Assembly: GCA_031279515.1 (NCBI GenBank)
Contig: JAITII010000016.1
Coordinates: 1-48,978 of the forward strand
Reading direction: 5' to 3'
DNA: 48,978 nucleotides
DNA from: Deltaproteobacteria bacterium
GTDB lineage: Bacteria > Desulfobacterota > Desulfarculia > Adiutricales > Adiutricaceae
The notes under the pieces were generated by a model, which saw nothing but the letters and a program-made list of their open reading frames with translations, was not told where the DNA came from and ran no database searches. Positions within the stretch are counted from its first letter, which is position 1, and each line of letters begins with the position of its first letter. Position numbers and translations under genes: made by a program. This document shows positions 18,451-28,061 of this stretch, one piece after another.

Positions 18451-19665
18451 GCCAAGGCGCCTAAAGCTGCGTCCATGAGCAAGCCCTCACAAGCTGCATC
18501 CAAGAGCAAGCCCTCTTAAGCTGTACGTCCAAGAGCAAGCCCTTTTAAGCTGCGTCCAATAGCTCTGGCAGTTAATTTAGATGATAGCGTCTTAACATGA
18601 GGCCTCCTGGTTTAAGAGCCCCTTAGCTTTTAACAGTAAGGGGTACACCAAAAAAGCCTTTAGGTATGTAAGGCCTGGCTCTAGGCAAAGGGGGCTAAGG
18701 CTCTTTTTGGACTAGATTACTAGTAAATGATAACTATAAGAGATTTTAAAAAACTTATAGCTTTTTCCTTAAAAGTTAAAAAACAAAGATAAAAATGTGG
18801 TATTTAGGGAAATATTTCCTTAAAAAAGCCTGCTAGAGCCCTCAAGAAGAGGAAATTATAATTTTGACAAAGCTAAGTTATTGAAATAACTAGTTTTTTT
18901 GAAAGTTAGGGAAATTTGCCCTTTAAAGCTAAAAAACCTTTGTTATCATCAAAAATGGTGGTATTATGGGCTTATGCAGGATTGTCGTGTCCCTTTTAGC
19001 AAGTGGAGTATTTAAGCCTTAATTATCGGGTTTAGAAGAGACTACTAAAAAATAGATTAGATTTTAAGACAGTTTGCCGATAATTATAAAATGGAAGGGA
19101 AGCGATAGTAGATTTGAAAATCCCCGCGGCTTACCGTGGTTTACGCTTTTACGATAACTAGGAAGCTATGCTGGGGAACAAAAAAAATGTTCATGATATA
19201 GGATGTGCATAATATCTATGCTTAGATATGAGTTTATAACAGTTTCTCCTAAAGTGGCCTGCCAATAAGTTGGGACTACATGACTTGACGCTTCAGGAAG
19301 GCCATCTTTATAAAAAAACTGTAATTTTTTAGAAATTTTCTAGAATTTGTTTGTTTTTTAATGCTTTGGTATTTACTAGGACCTTAAACACACTTATTGA
19401 GGTTGTTTAAAGATACATTGTTCTGGGCTTACAACAGCCCTTTTTGAGCCTTTTCCCTTTACGCGCTAAGGATAAATAAAATCTTAGGGCCCATTTCTGG
19501 GTACATATCCGGGCCTTAAGGTCATAAACATAGATTAGCTAAGAAGCTCTATTACGTAGGATCTTTCTGGTAAGTAGTGTATGTCAAGGCCAGATGCGCT
19601 CGTGGTGGAGACGAACCCATCCTCTCGGAGGAGGTTATGGGAGATTTTTTCTAAAGGAGAAAACA
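18451..19665. other. 1.2-kb AT-rich spacer upstream of the autotransporter
   Basis: Apart from the 27-bp array at its start, I see no gene or clear RNA. The spacer is A/T-rich from about 18720 to 19400. It must contain the autotransporter promoter and leader; no confident -35/-10 pair was identified. Confidence 0.45.
18464..18562. repeat. 27-30-bp tandem repeat, about 3.5 copies
   Basis: Units beginning AAGCTGCGTCCATGAGC and continuing AAGCCCTC recur four times; the third unit has a small insertion and the fourth is partial. Confidence 0.7.
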
Positions 19666-22600
19666 ATGTCGGCGACTATCTCTCTTTCCCCCAATGGAAA
19701 AAAATCATTTTCCCTGGTGCCATTTTCCACCGTGGTTATGGCAGTGGTAATGTATATTTTCTCTGCTGCGCCTGCCCAGGCCGTTGATACCCACACTGGA
19801 CTAGAATCAGCTGCTACCAGCACTCCGGCCAACGGGACTATTTCGGTTACAGGCAATATAAGTTATACCGCCAGTCAAGTTGCGGTTGTCATAGACAATT
19901 CTGGGGTCAGTATTGTTGGACACACGGCATCATCGGTTACATCAGGTACCATAATTGCTGCCGTTACGGGTATGCGTAACGATTTCGACCCCATCAACGA
20001 GGATAAGGACGCCCTTAAGGCGGTAGTAGTAAAGTACACCACTCCAATTGATACGGCTTTGGCATCTACTAGTCTCAGGGCCATAGTGCCAGCTTCTGCC
20101 AGTGCCATAAGGCAAAATACTACTGCTGGAACTGATAATATGAATACCATTAACGCCCTTAAGATAGTCAATTTTAACACGGGTGGAACGGGGCTAAATA
20201 TTAAGAACCTCCAATTTAGGGATTTTGTTTTAAACTACTACTATACAACAACAGCTGCAAATGGAGGCGGAATAGTAAACCCATTTGTGGGCAGCATCCA
20301 TTCTATAGCCGGTGCCATAAGCTACGGGACCATTTCAGGAAATGATTTTAGTAACATAAAATTGACCATGATCTCGCCCAATAATTATGACAAGACATAT
20401 CTAGCCGGCGGAGCTATAGTGGGTTTGCGTTCCACTGCCAATGAGGCGACTGTAACAGAGGTTAGCGGAAATACATTTAGGGAAATTGAGATTACCACTA
20501 CTAACGCCACCAACAACTATACATTGGGAATGCCTTATATTGAGGGCGGCGGCATTGTGGGCATCAACGCCGGCTCATCACCTGACACCTATACAGTACC
20601 TATACAAAGTAGGTTAGATCTTTTAACAGGCAATTACTTTACCTCAAACACTGTAAATTCCGGCGATGTAATCATGGGCGGCGGTATAGTAGGGCTTAAC
20701 AATAATAACCGGCAAAATCCCAAAACTTATACCAACGAGGTAAGGCTTAGAACGGCTTCCTACAACATTTTTACATCTAATACCGTAAGGGCATCCTACA
20801 CCTTGCGCGGAGGCGGTGTGATCGGCCTAAACGGTCTATCCAATGCGCATGTATACCTCGATAATTTGAATTATAACGTATTTTCAGATATTGCTGTTGA
20901 ATCAGGCACTTATCTTAGAGGTGGAGGCATTGTTGGCCTACAAACCTTTGACAATAATGCAAATACCGGTGGAACGGCAGTACCTGAGGTTTCTGCGATA
21001 CTTGATAAGGTCACAAATAATACCTTTATTGGCATAACAGTTACATCCGGCACCAGAGCTAAGACTCAGAACCTCTTTGGCGGCGATTTAATGGGCGGCG
21101 GAATCATAGGTGTTCATGCCAGAACTGGAGAGGCAAGAATTAATCTGCTTGAGAACAATTATTTCGAAGGCATCACAGTCACCACACTAACACAAAATGG
21201 GACCACAACAAACAACAGGGACGGAGACCTTGAAGGCGGCGGCATTATTGGCGTTAATTCCAATAAGGAGGCTGTGATTGGGACTTTCCAATATAACTTC
21301 TTTGAAGATATTAATATCAATGTGGCAAGCTTTTTAGGTGGGGGCGGCATAATTGGTGTAGCTGCCTATGCCGATGACGTGGGCCAGGACCCGGATAACA
21401 AGACAATTTTTGATACAATTTATGGTAACCTTTTCGCTAATATAACAGTACAAGTTGGCAAAGATATCTATGGAGGAGGCGTAATTGGTGCGGAAACAGT
21501 AGACGGCACAGTTGTCGCTTATACCATTAATATTAATGAGTTTGACCACATATGGGTGCAGGGCGATGCTAATAAAACAGGGACTATCTATGGCGGCGGA
21601 CTTTTTGGTATAACCGCTGTTGACGGGACAGCTGCACTAGGGCTCTTCAGTGAAAATAAGGTATATGATGTTACAGTCAAAGATAAGGCGGCGATTGAGG
21701 GAGGCGGAATATTAGGCGTTACAACTGGTGTGGATGACTACGAACTCACTCGCTCAGCTTTAATTACCACTATAGAAAAAAGTGATTTTGAGCAAAACCA
21801 TATACAAGTCTCAGGTCGCATCTCAGGAGGTGGTATAGTAGGCGTATATGCGTCGGATGGTGTTGGAGAACTCTATGAGATACAGGGCACTAATTTTTAT
21901 AATAACGTCGTTGTTGCTGGAACTTATATAGACGGAGGAGGAATAGTTGGAGTAACCGGCGCACAAGGTACTGGACAATCAAACTCTTTAGGAATCATTC
22001 AAGATAGCCTTTTTTTCGGTAACCAAGTCCACGCCAATGAAGGCCAAATTTTGGGCGGTCTTGTTTATGTCTATGGCAATGACGCTGATTTGCTAATACA
22101 AGGTTCTGTATTTGCCAGTAACACTTTTGTCTCCACGGTGAATACTGGAAGTTCCTCATACGATACGTCTCTTCCAACTAGTTACGGCGCAAAGGTATAT
22201 GGCACGGTTACTATTGATACTGGTTTGGCAAGAACTAACCCTGGACCTATAACAGTTACCCTCCAAGCTCTCAACAATGACTATGTAGACTTTGAGCAAA
22301 ATGTAATTTATGAAAATGGCGCTACCAGGAATAGCTCACTGTACATCGGTAACACTTTTGGCTCTACTACTGATGATCAAGGAAAAATAATAGTAACTGA
22401 AGACTATGTGGATGCCGATGCCTGGTTGAAAATTGTAACTGGAGGCTCTGGTCAGGTAAGGCTCATTGACCCAATTGTAGTGGATCAGACAGATTCCGAA
22501 GAGAGCACGCATTATTTTAAGATGACCGTTTCCGGAGACGGGAGTGCTAGCGGCTATTTTCAATGGGCGGGGGCCAACACTTTTACTGTAAATAACACTA

Positions 22601-24405
22601 CCCATAGTGCGGATAATTCCCTGACCTTTTTGGCTCCAAGCCGAACCATTCTTTACCCAGGAATGAGCCTTAAGGCTCCCGGACACGATTTAGTTTTGAC
22701 TCAAGGCACCCTGAGCAACAGAAGCAATGACGCCTATTGGCAAGTACTGGGTTGGGATGCCGCTAACAATAACAACCGTTTCGAGGTCTATAGTGCAAAG
22801 TTAAGCGGCACTATTTATTTTGTTATCACGAGCACTGATGACTTGAATAATGCTGCGAGAGCCCCTTTGACCATCATCCCAGATTCTACGAAGCAGGTTG
22901 ATGTCACAAATTTGCAGGTTCAGATAAGTAACTTTACAGGTATAGTAGCCCCTTCTATTAACGATGCGGACAGGTTTTACCTCATTGATACAGGCTCGGC
23001 CGGATCCATTACTGGCACGCCGGTGTCGACAACCACCGCCTACTATATAGATTCCAACGGCGATGCCCATGCGTATGTCTTCATTGTAGACTTTGAAATT
23101 GGCGATGAGATAACCGATAAAGACGGAAATACCAATAGATACTTGGTGGCGCGACTTCAGCCCACGGTAACTCCGGATCCGGAGCCGGTCCCAGAGCCGG
23201 CACCAGACCCACCAGCACCACCTGTACAACCTCTCCCACCGGATCCACCTAGCGGCGGAGACACACCTCCAGAGCCAGTAACCCCAGATACGCCGGCGCC
23301 AGAGCCGGCACCAGAGCCGCCTGCGCCGCCTGAACCACCTGTTACTCCAGAGCCTCAGCCAGCGCAGCCGGTTGAGCCACCTGTGGATCCAGGTCCCTTC
23401 CCTCCAACGCCTCCAACACCGCCCGGGCCGACTCCGGAACCTTCGGTGCCTGATTATGAGATCATACCCGAGGGACATGCAGCTGCCCTGGCATATGCGG
23501 CCAATATAGGCACATGGCTACCAGACCACAGCTATCAGGCGGCGGATTTAGCTATACAGAGAGAAGACGCTTGGCAGCTCTTTGCTGGTATGGATGGATC
23601 CTGGTTTGAGATTAAAACAGACGCCAAGATCCAGCTCCAGGGCCCCAAGGCTATCTTGGGCATTGCCAGGAAGAGCACTAATGACCGCGGCGGGAAATGG
23701 CTCTTGGGCGGATACGTTGAGGCGGGAAGGATGCTTTACTATATTGACGGGAACTTTGTGACCGCCAATAGTCAAAATCTGCCTGTAGCTGTGGAAGCAA
23801 AAGGCGATATCCGTTCTTTGGGCATTGGTATCCTGACGCGTTATACCTGGAAAAACAAGCTGCGCATTGAGGGTTCTTTCAGGGCAGGACGCTTGGAAAA
23901 CCGTTTCTGGACGGATAATTTCTATCTAACCACCAATGATCTGGTGCGCTACAACTACAGAACCCCGTACATGGGGGCCCACCTGGGGATAGGTTATGTC
24001 AAAGACATCAATGACATCTCCAGGATTGATTTTGTGGCCAGGTATTACTGGACTCATTTGCGGGGCGAAAATGTTGATGTCGGCGGTGGAACCATGGTTA
24101 ACTTTGCCAAATCCAATTCCCACCGCGCCCGCGGCGGACTCCGCTACACCAGGGACACGACCCCCAGGTTCTCCTGGTACAGCGGCGCTTATTTAGAGTA
24201 CGAGTTTTCCAACAGGGCAAGGGCCTCCCATGATGACGTAACCTTCAGGGAGCCCAGCTTGAGGGGAGCTACTGGGGTTCTTGAGTTTGGTGGCATTGGC
24301 AGATTTAAGAACCATGAGGACGTTTCCATAGAGTTCGGCGTCCAGGGCTATGCCGGTAAATATAAGGGTGTTTCCGGAGGCTTCAGGATTGGTTTCGAGT
24401 TCTAA
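19666..24405 (+). CDS. Large autotransporter (type V secretion) with repeat passenger
   Basis: A 1579-residue outer-membrane protein. I chose the ATG at 19666 because AAGGAG lies 7 bases upstream and it gives a clean Sec signal peptide: a basic start, a hydrophobic core around VVMAVVMYIFSAA, and cleavage after AQA near residue 39. The passenger (about 40-860) contains about 13 units, each with GGG + two hydrophobics + G (GGGIVGI, GGGVIGL, GGGIIGV, GGGLFGI and so on) and a following asparagine-rich FxxN strand, the look of a beta-helix. A less repetitive region follows. A Pro/Glu-rich linker lies at about 1165-1260. The last 280 residues form an autotransporter beta-barrel ending in GGFRIGFEF with terminal Phe. 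Likely a surface adhesin or shield; its partner is unknown. A strong terminator follows. Confidence 0.92.
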   Translation: MSATISLSPNGKKSFSLVPFSTVVMAVVMYIFSAAPAQAVDTHTGLESAATSTPANGTISVTGNISYTASQVAVVIDNSGVSIVGHTASSVTSGTIIAAVTGMRNDFDPINEDKDALKAVVVKYTTPIDTALASTSLRAIVPASASAIRQNTTAGTDNMNTINALKIVNFNTGGTGLNIKNLQFRDFVLNYYYTTTAANGGGIVNPFVGSIHSIAGAISYGTISGNDFSNIKLTMISPNNYDKTYLAGGAIVGLRSTANEATVTEVSGNTFREIEITTTNATNNYTLGMPYIEGGGIVGINAGSSPDTYTVPIQSRLDLLTGNYFTSNTVNSGDVIMGGGIVGLNNNNRQNPKTYTNEVRLRTASYNIFTSNTVRASYTLRGGGVIGLNGLSNAHVYLDNLNYNVFSDIAVESGTYLRGGGIVGLQTFDNNANTGGTAVPEVSAILDKVTNNTFIGITVTSGTRAKTQNLFGGDLMGGGIIGVHARTGEARINLLENNYFEGITVTTLTQNGTTTNNRDGDLEGGGIIGVNSNKEAVIGTFQYNFFEDININVASFLGGGGIIGVAAYADDVGQDPDNKTIFDTIYGNLFANITVQVGKDIYGGGVIGAETVDGTVVAYTININEFDHIWVQGDANKTGTIYGGGLFGITAVDGTAALGLFSENKVYDVTVKDKAAIEGGGILGVTTGVDDYELTRSALITTIEKSDFEQNHIQVSGRISGGGIVGVYASDGVGELYEIQGTNFYNNVVVAGTYIDGGGIVGVTGAQGTGQSNSLGIIQDSLFFGNQVHANEGQILGGLVYVYGNDADLLIQGSVFASNTFVSTVNTGSSSYDTSLPTSYGAKVYGTVTIDTGLARTNPGPITVTLQALNNDYVDFEQNVIYENGATRNSSLYIGNTFGSTTDDQGKIIVTEDYVDADAWLKIVTGGSGQVRLIDPIVVDQTDSEESTHYFKMTVSGDGSASGYFQWAGANTFTVNNTTHSADNSLTFLAPSRTILYPGMSLKAPGHDLVLTQGTLSNRSNDAYWQVLGWDAANNNNRFEVYSAKLSGTIYFVITSTDDLNNAARAPLTIIPDSTKQVDVTNLQVQISNFTGIVAPSINDADRFYLIDTGSAGSITGTPVSTTTAYYIDSNGDAHAYVFIVDFEIGDEITDKDGNTNRYLVARLQPTVTPDPEPVPEPAPDPPAPPVQPLPPDPPSGGDTPPEPVTPDTPAPEPAPEPPAPPEPPVTPEPQPAQPVEPPVDPGPFPPTPPTPPGPTPEPSVPDYEIIPEGHAAALAYAANIGTWLPDHSYQAADLAIQREDAWQLFAGMDGSWFEIKTDAKIQLQGPKAILGIARKSTNDRGGKWLLGGYVEAGRMLYYIDGNFVTANSQNLPVAVEAKGDIRSLGIGILTRYTWKNKLRIEGSFRAGRLENRFWTDNFYLTTNDLVRYNYRTPYMGAHLGIGYVKDINDISRIDFVARYYWTHLRGENVDVGGGTMVNFAKSNSHRARGGLRYTRDTTPRFSWYSGAYLEYEFSNRARASHDDVTFREPSLRGATGVLEFGGIGRFKNHEDVSIEFGVQGYAGKYKGVSGGFRIGFEF

Positions 24406-24443
24406 ATATCTAGGGGCTAATTGACCCCAAGCTTTATTTATTC

Positions 24444-24488
24444 CCCGGGCCTGGACATAGAACTTCTTGTCCAGGCCCGGGTTTTTTT
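24444..24488 (+). terminator. Strong terminator of the autotransporter gene
   Basis: A 14-bp GC-rich perfect stem (24444-24457 with 24468-24481, arm CCCGGGCCTGGACA) with a 10-base loop is followed by TTTTTTT. Confidence 0.9.
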
Positions 24489-25126
24489 GTGTCTTGTCGC
24501 CTTGGCCAAAGCCACAATTAGGGGCTAAAAAGCTCTAGGACTTAGGGCTTTCTGGAACTTAAAAGAGGATGCTAGTGCCTTATAAGCGGGAAGGTTAGCT
24601 TAAAAATTTGTTTATTTTTCCCAAGGGGGGCCGAGATTTTTACTTAGCTATCCGATAAAAAGGGCATATAGATGGAATAAAGGCCTTGCCGGGAGCTCCT
24701 AGGATACGCTTTACAAAGAGCTCAAGTGATACTATAATGGGAAAACACTAGCCCCTTGGATTTTGCGGCATCAAGCTCCGAGGGCCTTTTCCCTTAGTAA
24801 AGGGTAATTTTCGGGGCTTATACGAACATTGGAATATTGTTGTGGAAATATCTTCTATATAGATATAATTTAAAAGTGTTATCCGCTATTTTATCTTAAT
24901 TTAATGAATTAATGTTTATAATTTTTCCCCCTGAGATTTGACCCTTGTGTTTTGGGGTGTCCACTTACCGTAAGGCGCTAAGCGCCTACGGCTCATAACT
25001 CGGCTTTTCCATCCTTATGAAGTTCATAAAAACCTCTAGCCATTTTTACCCTGCTCGTTTCCCCATGGTTTTAGGTCGCTTTTTGGGTGAAGCCGTAAAT
25101 GTTCCATAGTTTATGTGGAGGAGATC
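24489..25126. other. Spacer of about 640 bases between the autotransporter and a small-protein pair
   Basis: No coding frame seen. A bulged hairpin at about 24968-24991 (CCGTAAGGCGCT paired with AGCGCCTACGG) lacks a T-run, so it is not an obvious terminator. Confidence 0.4.
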
Positions 25127-25540
25127 ATGGGCGAGGACAAGCTGCAGGAGGGCATCTACCTGCAGACGAAAAAAAGTACCATTGGTACCGGTAGTACAGC
25201 CAAGCACACTGAATTCCGGAATTTTTGGGCCACCTTGAGGGTAGGTGAGACCCATGTAGAGATGATCCTTTTGGATGACGCCTTCATGCTTACCGGGATC
25301 AGGGAAAAATTTCCTGTAGGCGAGCTCTTTGGCGCCAACTGGCTTTATGTGGAGCAAGGCGAAAAAAAATACGGCCAACTTAAGCCCAAACTCACCAATA
25401 TCTTAAATCCTCAGCCCAAAACCCCGCCCAAGCCGCAGCCAGCCGCCCAAGACGCAACTGATCCTTTTAAACCGCGCACTCAAGGAAAAAAGCCAGCCCC
25501 TGGCACCACCGCCAAAAAGGGCGGTTGGTGGGATAAATAA
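25127..25540 (+). CDS. Hypothetical protein with basic Pro-rich tail
   Basis: 137 residues from the ATG at 25127, which has GGAGGAG just upstream; a GTG at 25115 overlaps that ribosome site and is less likely. The N-terminal 90 residues look folded (YLQTKKSTIGTGSTAKH; MILLDDAFMLTGIREKFPVG). The C-terminal 45 are low in complexity, rich in Pro, Lys and Gln, and end KKGGWWDK. No signal peptide, membrane helix or catalytic motif was seen. I do not recognise the family. The next gene begins 2 bases after its stop, so the pair is almost certainly co-translated. Confidence 0.65.
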   Translation: MGEDKLQEGIYLQTKKSTIGTGSTAKHTEFRNFWATLRVGETHVEMILLDDAFMLTGIREKFPVGELFGANWLYVEQGEKKYGQLKPKLTNILNPQPKTPPKPQPAAQDATDPFKPRTQGKKPAPGTTAKKGGWWDK

Positions 25541-25542
25541 AG

Positions 25543-25812
25543 GTGTCTCAGCATAAGCACGAGTTTGTCGAGAACTGGACTGGACTTTTGGCAGAAGGTT
25601 TTGACCATCAGACGGATCTAGCAACCTTGCAGGTCTATCTCCAGAAATTCTCCGATGATGAGGTCATGAAGCGCATCCTACCTCGCTTGGATGAAGAAGA
25701 GATCAAAAAGTTTTTTTCCCTTCTGGATCTAACATTGCGGCGCCATTTGACCCATGAAGAGTATCACAGTCTGTTTTTGAAAGAATCCCCCGCCCACTCC
25801 AGGCAGAATTAA
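25543..25812 (+). CDS. Small hypothetical all-helical protein
   Basis: 89 residues from GTG at 25543, 2 bases after the upstream stop; the ribosome site is weak, consistent with translational coupling. The protein is acidic and predicted helical (FSDDEVMKRILPRLDEEEIKKFF; LTLRRHLTHEEYHSLFLK). No cysteines, signal peptide or known motif were seen. Function unknown. A strong terminator follows at once, so the two small genes form a complete bicistronic unit. Confidence 0.6.
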   Translation: MSQHKHEFVENWTGLLAEGFDHQTDLATLQVYLQKFSDDEVMKRILPRLDEEEIKKFFSLLDLTLRRHLTHEEYHSLFLKESPAHSRQN

Positions 25813-25818
25813 GAAAAT

Positions 25819-25853
25819 AATCCCGTCTAAGGTTTACCTTAGACGGGATTTTT
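25819..25853 (+). terminator. Terminator after the small-protein pair
   Basis: A 14-bp perfect stem (25819-25832 with 25837-25850, arm AATCCCGTCTAAGG) with loop TTTA is followed by TTTTT. Confidence 0.9.
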
Positions 25854-25946
25854 ACTTGTTGTGGGATCTTAAATCTATTATTAATCCCCCTTCAGCATTA
25901 ATCCTCATAAAAATCTTGTAAAACTCAAGAAACAAAAGAAAAGCCT

Positions 25947-26879
25947 ATGCCTAAAGTCACAAGGATCTTGACTATAAGCCTTGCTATTATGTTCTTTGCC
26001 TCCGCCTTAGGGTGCCAATCGGCCGCAGCCCAGCTAAGGGGCGAAGATGGGCCCTCTTTGGCCCAGGGGCAAGATTTGAGCATCCAAGTGGTCCCGGATC
26101 CACTTGATATAGGAGGTCCAGCCCGGGTCACTATCCAGGGTTTGGATATGGATGCAGCTCCGGAAGGGCACTTTGACGGTAGGCCTATTTTCTTTTTTCC
26201 CACCAAGGGAGGGGTAACAGGTATCTTTGGGGCAGATATTATGATTCAGCCCGGAGTCTATCCCCTTACAATAAGCTTTGAGACCAGTCAAGGTACGCGT
26301 CAAGAGACTATTGATGTGACAGTCCTAGAAAAGGACTATGGCACGAGGAACATAACTGTTCCCCAATCTCAGGTACAGCTTTCCCAGGCGGATCAGGAAA
26401 GGGCAGCTAGGGAAAAGGTCTTAACAGATAGGGCACTAGCTACTGTCAGTCCCTACCGTCTGTGGCATGGGGAGTTTTTGGAGCCTGTGGATGCGGCTAT
26501 CAATAGTTCCTTTGGCCGCAAGACCAGGATGAATGGCATTTTGAGCCCCAGGCCCCATGCCGGGGCAGATTACAGGGCGCCGGAAGGCGCCCCTGTAAGG
26601 TGTCCGGCAGATGGCGTAGTAATCCTCACAGGGGATCACTTTTTTTCCGGGAAGGCCATTTATATAGACCACGGCCAGGGCCTTATCAGCATGTACTTTC
26701 ATCTTTCGGAGATCTTAGTCTCCGAGGGAAAGGAAGTAAAAAAAGGCGAGACGCCTATTGGTCTTGTGGGTAAGACAGGTAGGGTCACAGGTGCCCACCT
26801 CCACTACGGCGTCTATTTAAACGGGGCACGCATAGACCCCTCTGCTTTTAGAAAGCTTTCAGGAAGCTTAAACGAGTAG
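25947..26879 (+). CDS. Exported M23 (LytM-type) metallopeptidase
   Basis: A 310-residue periplasmic peptidoglycan peptidase. A signal peptide covers about residues 1-28 (TISLAIMFFASA core); a Cys at 23 within ALGC gives a weak lipobox, so it could be a lipoprotein or cut after AAA. An Ig-like beta domain follows (about 40-125), then a linker and the M23 domain (about 180-305). Zinc ligands are H204 and D208 (HAGADYRAP) and H286 (HLHYGVY), with the catalytic His near 252 (MYFHLSE). All active-site residues are present, so it is likely an active endopeptidase rather than a degenerate activator. The gene stands alone between a terminator and the minus-strand opp genes. Confidence 0.9.
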   Translation: MPKVTRILTISLAIMFFASALGCQSAAAQLRGEDGPSLAQGQDLSIQVVPDPLDIGGPARVTIQGLDMDAAPEGHFDGRPIFFFPTKGGVTGIFGADIMIQPGVYPLTISFETSQGTRQETIDVTVLEKDYGTRNITVPQSQVQLSQADQERAAREKVLTDRALATVSPYRLWHGEFLEPVDAAINSSFGRKTRMNGILSPRPHAGADYRAPEGAPVRCPADGVVILTGDHFFSGKAIYIDHGQGLISMYFHLSEILVSEGKEVKKGETPIGLVGKTGRVTGAHLHYGVYLNGARIDPSAFRKLSGSLNE

Positions 26880-26880
26880 T

Positions 26881-26902
26881 CCAATAAGCTCTAACCTTAT
26901 TG
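26881..26902 (+). other. Small hairpin just past the M23 peptidase gene
   Basis: CCAATAAG (26881-26888) pairs with CTTATTGG (26895-26902) directly after the stop codon. No T-run follows, so it is an mRNA-end hairpin at best, not a clear intrinsic terminator. Confidence 0.4.
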
Positions 26903-27089
26903 GCAGCTGCAAGGCAGCTTTCAAGAGTACAGCTGGGGCAAATAAAGCTGCCAACAGTAAAGCTGGGCTTGCGAGGTAGGGCTAGCCTCTTTTTTGGAAC
27001 CCCAGTCCCCTAACATCTTTTTTGGAACTAAGGCGCTTAGGCTCTTTTGGGATTTAGGCTCTTTTGAAACCTAGAGTATAAAGTTGGGA

Positions 27090-28061
27090 TTATCTTTGAT
27101 GGCAGGCGCATTGGTGGCCTGGGCTGTCTTCTTTTAGGGGAGGAATGTCTGTAAGGCATTTATCTATTAGCTCTGGGCAGCGAGGGCTAAAGGGGCAGCC
27201 TGGAGGAGGGTTTTCCGGGTCTGGGGGTTCTCCTTCTAAGATGAGTTTATCTGAGGATTCGCCCTGGTATTCTGCCGAAGCCCAGAGGGCTTTGACATAG
27301 GGGTGGTGATTAATAGCGCCCAAGAGTTCTTTGGGGATTAACTCCATGATGAGGCCGCCATACATAATGGCTATTCTGGCGGCTATGAGGGAGACCAGGG
27401 CTAGATCGTGGCTGATGATTACGAGGGTAAGGCCTCTTTCAGTCTTTTCTTCTAAAAGTAGATTGATTATCTGGGCTTGGACTGAGACGTCCAAGGCAGA
27501 GGCAGGTTCATCTGCTATTAACACCCTAGGGTTTAAAGAGAGGGCCCTAGCCAGAGACAGTCTCTGTCTCTGGCCTCCGGAGAACTGATGAGGATAGCGG
27601 GTGCTATAGGATGGGTCCAGGCCCACCTCTTCCATGAGTTCGCGCACGCGCTTTTGTCTGGCCCTTCTATCCCCCAGCTTGTGGATGATAAGGCCTTCGG
27701 CCAAGGCCTTTTCAGCTGTGAGTCTGGGGTCCAAAGAGGAGGATGGGTCTTGGAACATGTATTGGACTTGACGGAAAAAGGCCTTGTGCTCTTTTTTACT
27801 GAACTTTAAGGTATCTTTGCCTTCAAAGAGGATCTGACCCTTATCTGGGGAGTGTAAAGTGGCAAAGATCTTCCCTAAGGTGGATTTTCCGGAGCCGGAT
27901 TCACCCACTAGCCCTAAGATCTCTCCCTTATTAATAGAAAGATCTACGCCTCTTACTGCCTTAACTCCCTCTTCTGGGGCTTTGCCAAAGAAGTTTTTTA
28001 GTTCACCTAAAAACCCTATAGAGGGCCTAAAGGTCTTATGAATACCTATGGCTTTTAACAC
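27090..28061 (-). CDS. Oligopeptide/dipeptide ABC transporter ATP-binding subunit (OppF/DppF type)
   Basis: A 323-residue ATPase that would energise peptide (or nickel/metal chelate) uptake through a membrane permease pair. It has Walker A GESGSGKS (53-60), Q-loop MFQDPSSSLDP, signature FSGGQRQRLSLARAL, Walker B VLIADEPASALD, and H-loop VIISHDLA. The C-terminal oligopeptide-transporter extension has a Cys pattern, CPFSPRCPELIDKC, with a later CAC; in a mycobacterial Dpp homologue such cysteines hold an Fe-S cluster. The 5' end overlaps the end of the OppD-type gene by 7 bases. No permease or binding-protein gene is adjacent. Confidence 0.93.
   Translation of the reverse strand: MLKAIGIHKTFRPSIGFLGELKNFFGKAPEEGVKAVRGVDLSINKGEILGLVGESGSGKSTLGKIFATLHSPDKGQILFEGKDTLKFSKKEHKAFFRQVQYMFQDPSSSLDPRLTAEKALAEGLIIHKLGDRRARQKRVRELMEEVGLDPSYSTRYPHQFSGGQRQRLSLARALSLNPRVLIADEPASALDVSVQAQIINLLLEEKTERGLTLVIISHDLALVSLIAARIAIMYGGLIMELIPKELLGAINHHPYVKALWASAEYQGESSDKLILEGEPPDPENPPPGCPFSPRCPELIDKCLTDIPPLKEDSPGHQCACHQR

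Noticed and set aside
22801-23478. Long minus-strand frame opposite the autotransporter (Trp/Arg-rich)
   Set aside because: It is the shadow of the Pro/Glu-rich linker and neighbouring passenger; composition is absurd for a protein and there is no ribosome site.
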